Positions 56,001-64,000 of a stretch of 64,000 nucleotides of DNA are shown piece after piece; within the stretch, counting starts at the first letter, position 1, and each line of letters starts with the position of its first letter. Under the pieces are notes generated by a model. It made no database searches. It saw only the letters and a list, made by a program, of their open reading frames with translations, and had not been told where the DNA came from. Source of the DNA: Tolypocladium sp. Sup5 PDA-1. Lineage: Eukaryota > Ascomycota > Sordariomycetes > Hypocreales > Ophiocordycipitaceae. The translations under genes and the position numbers were made by a program. The stretch is taken from positions 171,567-235,566 of the forward strand of contig JPHH03000049.1 of the NCBI GenBank assembly GCA_000750105.3, in the 5' to 3' direction.

Positions 56001-57158
56001 GTAGGTGCCTTCTTCTCCAACACGCATCGTTTATAAACATGCGCACATAATTCCCCGTCTCCTCTAAGCAGTTGCAGGAGCAGTGATTTGAGGATTTGCT
56101 CGTACTTCATGGACGACCCATACGAGTACGTGCAAAAGTGATGAATGACGAGGGAATTCGCTCTTATAAAGTTGACGAGCTGTGTCGAGATGACGCTCTT
56201 CCCAGATCCGGGCGTGCCTTGTAGCCATAGTACGGGGGCGTCTGGTTGGCACCGAAGCCAGGTCGTGACCTTGGGATTCTTAAGAACCCACGAACAGGTT
56301 CCCGGATGCTTTGCTCCTTCTGCCGATATCGATTCGAAAATAGTCAACTGATCCGATTCGTCCACCTTGAGCCACGACACGATGGATTGGTACTGGTGAG
56401 CAGCTTGCTCCTCCTCAAATCGGGTCACCTTGTCGAGTTGCCCTTCTCTCCACGTACGCATGTCTTGGTGCGCTTTGCGTGACTCGGCAATATTGCGGGC
56501 ATTTGCTTCTAGGTCTATCAAGGTCTCGTGTCGCTCCAGATCCTCAAGGATGTTGTCGAAACGGCCCCGAAAACGACCCCACGACGTGAGGAAAAGCAGC
56601 TTCCATCCTGGAGGGTTTTAGATGGAGAGTTCTTAAGGGACGTGGGGTTCTTAAAGGCTTACCGCTCCTTCTCACAAATTGATAGGCATGCTTATGAAAC
56701 TCTAGTATGTCGGCATAGAAAACGGCCAATGTTTGTTGAAAGTCTTGGTTTCGGATGAAGGCATCGCTGAGAATCTCGAACCTTTTCAACGAGCTGGCAA
56801 TCCTAGAGTATCCCTTTATGACCTGCTCAAAGGCTTCCACGTACTCTGAAGCGACCCGCAGAATGAGGGATATCGGCGCCCATATCCATGACAAATGCGG
56901 AGTTCCGTTGCACAGAATGTCGACAAACTTGGAGTAATGCTCCAGCCCCGTCAAAAGCGGCGAGAGCCGGCGCATGTGGCGGAGGGACCGCCTTGCTGCC
57001 AGCTGATTCTCGATATCAAGTACCGCTTTCCGTACATGGTCGAGAGTCGTCACAGGGAATTCCCGCGAGTCTGCTGGAGTAATCGTTCGCTGAAGCTCCT
57101 CGAATGCCGTCCTTATCGTTTGCCTGGCCAGAGTCGACACCGCAGGCGCTAATGGCAT
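53023..57158 (-). CDS. NACHT (STAND/NLR-type) protein with C2H2 zinc fingers and Gln-rich tail
   Basis: Five exons (56663-57158, 55437-56607, 55135-55389, 54640-55079, 53023-54581; reverse), introns 55, 47, 55 and 58 bp, 1306 residues. N-terminal about 1-190 is a helical fungal STAND N-domain (LSPLLTGLEHYSKFVDIL, ISLILRVASEYVEAFEQVIK). The NACHT domain follows: P-loop GTPGSGKSV at about 296-304 and Walker B VILDGLDECDDD at about 391. A winged-helix-like region (about 560-640) includes CVLGWIAFAKRPLRKLEFL and AFIHVSVKDFLQSH. Two C2H2-type fingers occupy about 839-897 (CRLSSC ... HEMTH, CTFAGC ... HVNKHHC). An IPT-like strand-rich region is at about 1010-1120, and a Gln-rich tail (about 1170-1306) ends the protein. 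Family members act in self/non-self recognition or signalling; the fingers suggest nuclear or nucleic-acid contact. Exact splice joins are my reconstruction. Confidence 0.82.
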
Positions 57159-57778
57159 CTTCGGTGAGCCGTGGAGCCTTTTCTGCTGACCTGGGCAAGA
57201 CGTTCAGTTCGATATTCGAACTTGGATTAGTATCTCATGGACGTGGAGGTTCGTCTTTGAATGAGGGGATACGTCAAAGTCTTTCAGAGCAGCCTTGTCG
57301 TATGCTGCCCAAGGCAGATTTCCCCCTTGTCAGATCCAGCCACCGCCACCGTAGCATCTTGCATCGGCCTCCCATTTTAACGTGGCAGTGCCGGCCATTC
57401 AGCCAACCAACTCCTCGAGGCACACCGTGTGTTACCCCAGAGTGACTGCGTCAGCTGAACCCCTGACCGCCAATATTTCACTGACGACCCCGCCTAGGTT
57501 ATCCCAGGGAGCTTTTCAAGCTCTATTATCGCAATGGCAAAGCTACCCGACTTGAGATCACTGCAGGCTTGTGCAATCTTGAGCATCCGCAATAAGTGTC
57601 TTGAGATCTGTCTTCTTTCAAGCTCGTTGGTTTTCACTGACCTCGAATCAGACGGCACTCTGTCGGCGAATCTCTAGTACAAGCGGTGCCACTTCGCGGC
57701 CGGATCGTCAATCGGGGGAGCCATCGGGGTTGTTCCTGGGGATTCAGCGGCAAGGACACAACTTGATACGAATATCCT
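57159..57778. promoter_or_regulatory. Bidirectional upstream region of NACHT and SNF2 genes
   Basis: Only 620 bp separate the start codons of two divergent genes, so both promoters must lie here. No specific operator recognised. Confidence 0.55.
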
Positions 57779-60700
57779 ATGTGGCATGGAGATATGGATC
57801 TAGCCCGTGAGCCAGGTCAACAGGTAGCGAAGAGACGACGATTTCTCGAGGCGCCAGTCGCGAGGACAGACTGGCAACCCAATTTCCAGGACTCGAATCC
57901 ATCAGCCCAAGCCAGCCACTACGCTAGGATATCCTTCCCATCGCAGTCGAATTTACACGCACCAGAGTCTCATTATCTGCCAGCGGGTACAAACCCAAGT
58001 ACTTTCCCATATACATTTCAAACCTGTACGGCGCCAGAGACCTCCGTCAGGCAATTGCCATGTCAGAGTTTCCTACCGCAGATAGAAAGCTCAGATCATG
58101 CGGCGCCGTCTACCGTCATTGGGTATGCAGCAGGACATCGCCATCATCTTCCGCCGTTGAACCTTTGTCCCCATCCTGCTCCATGGCCCCAAGCCCTCCA
58201 ACCGCCCCCGGCACCAATAACCTCTGTCTTGCGCGCTTCCCAATCCACGCATCCTTACTCTGGGATCGCTTATCAGGATCCTGCTCTGTTCCAGCGGCCC
58301 TTGTGGCCGTCTTACACAAACTCTTTGCAATCCGTCAGCGCGACCCAGACCCCTAAGGAGGCGGCTGAACTCGTTTGTTTTGGCACTGTTAGTATACCTG
58401 GCCACCCTCTAGGAACTGATAACTGACCTTCCAGGTGTCAGAAATCTCTGCCAGATGTAGTAGGCCCAGCTCCAGTGAGGTTTCATCGCCATTTCATGTT
58501 CAACTCGAGTCTTCCGACCGCTTCAGTGCAGAAGAGGTCCCGGAGATCCGTGGACATATTCCGTCCACACATGGACAAATGATTCAAGGGCTACTCGATG
58601 ACGAGTCGCTGCAGCTCCATGTATTGTGCACCTTCGAGAGCGAGCCCACAGGCCGGCGACCGCCTCGAGACTTTACGCAGAAACCCTGCATGCTAGAGGT
58701 TACTGTGTATGGCCCACCGGAGCTTTTCAACGAGATCGGCTCCTGGTTCGAGGAGTATGAAATCTTTTTGCAAGATCCCCAGGCCTGCTATCTGGATGTC
58801 AAATACTGCAACCCCCAAAGGCTTTCTTCGGATGACCTAGATTCTTGCCCCTTGGTCTCTGAAGTTGTTGCACGGAAATCGGGCCTGGTCCATCTTCATT
58901 CCATTGCAGAACGACCCAACCTGCTGGACATCCTAGACAGCAATGTGGACTTGGAGGAAGCCGCACAGCCAGTAGTGATCCGAACAGATCTCCAGAGGTA
59001 ACGCGATTTCTGTGGAGGGCTCCTGCGTTCCAGTATACTAATGACTTACCTCAGGCATCAAAAGCAAGCTCTCACGTTCATGCGCCGCCGGGAAGAAGGG
59101 CGGGCCTTCGACAGCAGACAGCCGAATATCTGGGAGGCAATAGATACTAACCAAAAGCAATTGTATGTCTTTCCAGCAAAACCCTTTCACCAACGCTGGC
59201 CAAGCACATAGAAATGGAGCATCAGCCCAGCATTCTTCTTGTGCTGGAACGCTTAGACTTTCGAAATTGGAAGAGCTATCCTCAGGCGCATGCCCCAGGA
59301 GTGGGCGTTCTCTCAATTGCATCCCGAAAAGGCTGACGCAATTGCAGTTTCCTCAACAGAGTCTCGAATGCCGACCAGGCCGAACAACCACGGCAGTTCT
59401 ACGGAGGCATCATCGCAGACCCGATGGGTCTTGGAAAGACCTTGACTATGATCGCGTTGGCGGCAACCGATTTAGAGAGCAACAGTGGCTCCACGGTTTA
59501 TACGGACGCTGACGAGAATGACACACGCGATGTTGTATCTACACTGATCATCGTACCAGCGCCTTGTAAGTTACACCGCTTAAGAACTCTCAAGCCGCAG
59601 CTTTGTTGACTGGTAGTTTACAGTGCTAGGCACGTGGGAAGAGCAACTGGCCGAGTGAGTTTAATGTTATGCATCGAGTAGAGATGGGCTAACAATAGAG
59701 GAGGCACGTCCACGATGGAGGTTTAACCCATCGTCGCCATCATGGCAAATCCAGGCTCACCAAAATGGAAGACGCTGGCTCGTTTAACATTGTATTGACA
59801 ACCTACCACACCGTATCTGCCGAGTGGAAAGTCGGAAATGCCGTAAACCAGTCCCCTCTATTCTCGGTCCGCTGGAAACGTGTAATTCTCGACGAAGGTG
59901 AGGATAATGACGGGTTGATTCGTATTCTTCATGAGACTGACAAGGACAGCACATTTTATTCGAAACGGAAACTCCCAAATGGCCAACGCCGTTTGCGCCC
60001 TCAGTGCTGTGTCTCGGTGGGCTGTTACTGGTACCCCAATACAAAACCGTCTCGGTGACCTGGCAACCCTTCTCAAATTCGTTCGAGTGTATCCCTACGA
60101 CGACCCGAAATGCTTCGATACAGATGTATCGCACCTCTGGAAATCAGGAGAGGATGAGGAGGCCGTCAAGAGATTGAAGCGGCTAGCTGCCTGTCTCCTC
60201 CTCCGCAGAGCAAAAGGAACAATCTGCCTACCTCCTCGACAAGATCTGCAATGTCCCGTCGAGTTCACCAGGGCGGAAAGAGCCATGTACGACAAGATTC
60301 GGCACCAGGCTATCACTACGATCGATGAGGCTCTCGACCAAGACTCTGAGCTGAAGAGGTCAGGCGTTTACGTCAACGTTTTACAACAGATCGAGTCATT
60401 GAGGCTATTCTGCAACTTGGGCCTTCATTATCACACAAGACACGACAAATCGACAGTACAACCATTGACAAAGCCCTGCGTCTGGGATAGCGTTGCCCAG
60501 CAAACGTTCAATGCCAGGCGAGGAATGGGACCGATGGTCTGCTTACAGTGCTCTTCGACTGTCGACTTGACTGAGACTCTACTCGAAGATCCAACAACCA
60601 AGAATAGTCCTCAGTTCTCCCGCTGTATGAAATTTGCTTGTTCTGAATGTTCATACAAGCTCGGCAAAGCCGGTCGGCCCATGGAATGCGGCAGCCATAA

Positions 60701-61593
60701 TCCTCCATGCCCCACTGCTCCCGTCTCCTTGAGCAGCAGCGCGCTCGAAGGGGCCTCTGATGACGTTGCCTTCCCGACTCTTGCGCAATCCATCAGTCTC
60801 CCGTCGAAAGTGAGCGCTCTTATTGAAGACCTCAAGACCTTGCCTCTCGATGTTAAGTGGTGCGTCTCCAACGCCTGTCCAAGACACCCGGCCCCGTTAT
60901 CGCCCGACTCCAGCTGACTGCCCGTAGTGTTGTATTCTCAAGTTGGAGACTAACACTCGACATTGTCGAAGCTGGCCTAAATCAAGCAGGTATTGCCAGC
61001 ATCCGCTTTGATGGAAAAGTTCCCCAAAAAGAGCGACAAGCCGTCGTAGACCACTTCAGGACCGACTCGGCCGTTCGTATTATGCTTCTCACGCTATCGT
61101 GCGGTGCCGTCGGGTATGTCATTCCAGGCCCTGCCACTGATTCCTTCCTGCGCTAGGTACTGACACCGTCTCAGCCTTACTCTCACAGTCGCCTCGCGCG
61201 CCTATCTCATTGAGCCACATTGGTTAGTTCTCTAAGCCAGTACTCTCCGCAGTCTAACAGTGCCCAGGAACCCAAGCCTCGAGGAACAAGCCCTCGCCCG
61301 AATCCATCGACTCGGCCAGACTCGGGAGGTTGTGACTATTCGGTTCTTCGTGCGAGACTCCTTTGAAGAGGTTCGTCCGACAAATTTGAGGGTGCTTAGA
61401 TATAGTTACTAACACTGCGGCAGCAAGTTATGCGTGTCCAGGAGTCAAAGAAACATCTCGCAGGCGTGCTGCTCTCCGCTCACGACGGAGGGCAGATGGG
61501 CGATAGTCTCGGCGGCTTGCAGGTTCGTGGCCAGTGGAAAGATCCCGAGCACTCTTTCTGACGTGTTTGTAGATGCTGCGATCTTTGCTTTGA
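57779..61593 (+). CDS. SNF2-family (Rad5/HLTF-like) DNA-dependent ATPase
   Basis: Twelve exons: 57779-58387, 58435-58997, 59055-59162, 59348-59565, 59624-59654, 59704-59897, 59950-60859, 60928-61113, 61175-61222, 61268-61370, 61424-61522, 61573-61593; 1029 residues, frame kept throughout. Residues 1-200 are Pro/Gln-rich. SNF2 motifs follow: motif I IIADPMGLGKTLTM (about 443-456), TWEEQL, LTTYHTVSAEW, DEAH (about 572-575, completed by splicing), VTGTPIQNRLGDL, a Cys-rich RING-like stretch (CLQC...CMKFACSEC...CGSHNPPC, about 770-830), then helicase-C: VVFSSWRLTLDIVEAGL, RFDGKVPQKERQ, TLSCGAVGLTLTVASRAYLIEP and ARIHRLGQTREV. The end is LQMLRSLL. Such proteins remodel chromatin or act in DNA repair. 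The longest intron, 59163-59347 (185 bp), is the least certain join; the start could also be the Met at 57794. Confidence 0.85.
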
Positions 61594-62339
61594 CCACTTA
61601 GTGATCAGCTGCTCACAGCCACTATTCTTGGATCGAATAACCCATATCCGAACGCTTTGAGTTTGTGGTTCCAAATTGTTCAAGGCAACACTCAAACACG
61701 ACAGTTCTAGTAGTAAAAAATATGTCAATCGATAGAGAAGATCGTATAATCCCGCCCTCCAACATCACCCCGATGAATTAGATGATCTTTGTGAACCCGC
61801 GCTTCTTGGATTCATCTAATACCCTCCCCGGCTCTGCGGTGGTCAACGGACGGCCGCATTTTCAATACTCGCGGTACCCGGGCTGTGCCTCACCACCTAG
61901 CAAAGATTCGCCCTACGGGCCGGCTCGTGGGATGGGGCCCCTCGAAGAAGCCTACTCGTCATAGCTACGTTTCAGAATACCTCGTCTTCGAACGCTTTCG
62001 ACGCTTTTCTAAGGTCAACTGGCAGATGGAATGTTAGCATCTGTATCCGACCCGAGAAAGTTCACGTTCCAGTTCAGGCATAGGTCTTTCCTTCGGAATT
62101 AATAATACAGCTTAGGCTAAAGCGGCATAGACAATCTACTGAGAAGCGGGCTAGAGTTATAGGGGTTTTAAAACTGCCTTCCACCCCGAGTTCGCGGCCC
62201 CGCAACGGCTTGACCCACGCATGATTAGTACGACGATAGGTCCGTTCTTGTCGGGGTATGTTAACGAGAGCTAAGCGAAATCTCCTGCACGGAGACATTA
62301 TCGCAGATACTAGCGCCGATCCGCTCTCTTATCCCGTAT

Positions 62340-62720
62340 TCGCTAAAGATATCGTATATTATCGATGCTTAGTTATTACTAGTATAAGATCCCTAAATCT
62401 AGCGGAGGGCAAGAAGATATAACTAGACTTTATAAGAGGCGTCGAGATAGTAGGCGTAGAGGGCGAGGAAGGTATATTAGCTTAGCGAAGTCTATATACT
62501 AAAGCTTAAGCTAATTCTTATAATCGCCTTCTCTAATTAACTCGCTAATGCTCTTTTCTTTATCGTAAATAGCTTACTTAGTATATTATAAACTAATATC
62601 TAATTCTAAGGCACCTCCTTCGCTAAGGATATATTATATAGCTTAAGGATTTATTATAGGTAAGGATTTAAGGGGGCTATAAAAAGAAGATTCGTAATAA
62701 TAGCCTAATTTATTAAGGGA
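62340..62720. repeat. AT-rich, TpA-rich segment, probably RIP-degraded repeat
   Basis: About 380 bp dominated by TA steps (for example ctattactagtataag, atattatatagcttaagg) within otherwise GC-rich surroundings. This is the composition expected after repeat-induced point mutation of a transposon copy. No element type can be recognised. Confidence 0.65.
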
Positions 62721-62830
62721 AAGTGAACACACGATGGACCACCGGAGGGCAAGGCAAAAGAGGGATTGAATTCATAGCTAGGACCTGCCTAGGAAGAAGG
62801 AAAAGGCTGACGCCCGTGATGAATAACGAA

Positions 62831-62852
62831 TGTGTGTGTGTGTGTGTGTGTG
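62831..62852. repeat. (TG)n microsatellite
   Basis: About 11 TG units in a row. Confidence 0.95.
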
Positions 62853-63100
62853 GGAGAAAACCCTGCCCGAAGAGGCCACGTTTCTAGCCCCATGCCCGGG
62901 GCCTGGAGCCCGTGCCTAGGTCCGACTCTCTAACCCAACAAACTCCTCCCCAAGCTCGGCCAACAGCGCCCCCGCAAGGAAGGAAAAGACAAACAGCGCA
63001 AGCAATCGTTGAAAAAAAAAAGAAAATCAGGGGCCCCTAGCCTCCTATAGAACAAGCAGTCTCCCAAGGACCAAGCAGTCTCGCAACCTCCCCAAGGCAT

Positions 63101-63253
63101 GAGCTCCTCTTCCCCCAGTCTTTAGGCTCTAACGGCCCTACTAAGTCAGGGTCCGTAGGAAGAGTTTGCTCTTACCGTGCCTTACCTCGCAACGGGCTCC
63201 TCGTCCCCCAGTCTTTAGGCTCTAACGGCCCTACTAAGTCAGGGTCCGTAGGA
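63101..63253. repeat. Pair of ~60-bp direct repeats
   Basis: 63112-63160 and 63205-63253 are identical over 49 bp (start cccccagtctttaggctcta, end gtccgtagga). The similarity extends leftwards to 63101 and 63194 with two mismatches. The copies start 93 bp apart. Confidence 0.93.
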
Positions 63254-63290
63254 CGAGTCTGCCCTAGGCAGCAAAAGGAATGCCTTATAA

Positions 63291-63318
63291 GGAAGGAAGG
63301 AAGGAAGGAAGGAAGGAA
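63291..63318. repeat. (GGAA)n microsatellite
   Basis: Six to seven aagg/ggaa units in a row. Confidence 0.92.
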
Positions 63319-63397
63319 TAGTCCGGCTCGTAGGGAAAGAAGAGATCGGGGTCGTAAAGAGAGAAAGCGTATTCGATAGAGAAAGAGTCCGAAGAGA

Positions 63398-63429
63398 GGC
63401 AAGCAGGCAAGCAGGCAAGCAGGCAAGCC
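63398..63429. repeat. (gcaggcaa)n minisatellite
   Basis: About four copies of an 8-bp unit, ggcaagca. Confidence 0.9.
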
Positions 63430-63615
63430 ATAGCTCCTCGAGCCCGAGAACATATGGTCCCGATCAATCAGATTAATCCAGGGCCCCGTAGGCAAGCTGC
63501 CGAGTCCCTCGTCGTAGGAGACCTGCCGAGCCGGCTAGCCAAGGCAAGATCAGATGGTTCAAATCAATCCAATCAATCCAAGGCCCCCGCGGGCAAGCTA
63601 CCGCGATTGAATTGG

Positions 63616-63651
63616 CCGTCGAATTGACCGTCGAATTGACCGTCGAATTGA
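63616..63651. repeat. 12-bp tandem repeat, three units
   Basis: Three exact copies of ccgtcgaattga at 63616-63627, 63628-63639 and 63640-63651. Confidence 0.95.
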
Positions 63652-64000
63652 CCAGCGGGCAAGCTACCGTTGAATTCATCGAGGCTGCCGTAGCCGTTGT
63701 GGCCAAAGACCAGATAGTTCCGATCAATCCAAGGCCCCGTAGGCGTATTCAATCGTAGGTCGGATCGATCGTATGGTTAGAGGTCGTTGAAGAAAAAAGA
63801 GAAAAAAGCCCTGCCTCGAGGTATCTTGTTCTCGTGGCAGCCGAAAGATGCCCTCATCAGGGCCACGCCCCGACGAGTTGTTCACGCCCTGGAGACCAGT
63901 TTTGTTGAGGGAGAACGAACACACCAAAGGCCGAGTGCAACGATCGTCGTGTAAGTCGTAGAGTCTGTGCCTGCCCAAGAAGTCAGCTATTAGTCAGTGA

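Larger units (their letters stand above)
61594..64000. other. Gene-free right end with repeats
   Basis: 2.4 kb with no gene. It contains an AT-rich segment, a dinucleotide run and several short tandem and direct repeats listed separately. Recurrent phrases such as atcaatccaaggcccc (about 63555-63590, 63723-63738) and ggcaagctaccg / ggcaagctgccg show that the stretch is built from repeated modules. Confidence 0.65.

Noticed and set aside
63101..63253. Direct repeats with a spacer, CRISPR-like at first sight
   Set aside because: Only two copies, repeat too long and a eukaryotic context; ordinary duplication.
63545..63570. ggttcaaatc, resembling the B box of a tRNA gene
   Set aside because: No pairing T-stem, no A box and no acceptor stem around it.

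Overview
This window is nuclear DNA from a filamentous ascomycete (Pezizomycotina). Gene content and style suggest a Sordariomycete, possibly Hypocreales, but that placement is inference. The evidence is short introns (about 45-90 bp) with GT..AG ends and CTNAC/CTGAC branch sites, Zn2Cys6 regulators, a SAT4-type membrane protein, an NRPS-like reductase, STAND/NLR-type proteins and an AT-rich patch that looks RIP-degraded. I rebuilt gene models by joining reading frames at plausible splice sites; every multi-exon model given keeps its frame and has a total length divisible by three.

Left arm (1-24 kb), accessory. It holds a SAT4-family membrane protein (489-1849, -) and a secreted alpha/beta hydrolase (3135-4464, +). 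A 4.5-kb gene-poor stretch follows, with two diverged copies of a ~218-bp repeat around coding-like remnants. Next is a compact group that looks like a small metabolite cluster: Zn2Cys6 regulator (8992-11175, +), old yellow enzyme (11632-13052, +), A-T-R NRPS-like reductase (13318-16626, -) and MFS permease (18212-19917, -). A broken C-terminal piece of an NLR-type gene (20595-22278, -) and a CorA-like membrane protein (22399-23943, -) close the arm.

Centre (24.8-49.6 kb), mostly conserved housekeeping genes: CSN5 deneddylase, a HAM1-like protein, a PX-associated-domain protein preceded by a decayed copy of its own 5' end, a conserved protein with a cytidine-deaminase-like metal motif, ribosomal protein S19, a ZIP zinc transporter, Mdm10, the spliceosomal protein SmE (five tiny exons), a YtcJ-like amidohydrolase and a PaiB-like flavoprotein.

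Right arm (50-64 kb), accessory again. A second Zn2Cys6 regulator (50315-51921, +) is followed by a divergent pair sharing a 620-bp upstream region: a large NACHT protein with C2H2 fingers and a Gln-rich tail (53023-57158, -) and a 12-exon SNF2/Rad5-like ATPase (57779-61593, +). The last 2.3 kb has no gene; it holds an AT-rich patch, microsatellites and short direct repeats, as expected near a chromosome end or a repeat block. No tRNA, rRNA, CRISPR array or telomere repeat was recognised.
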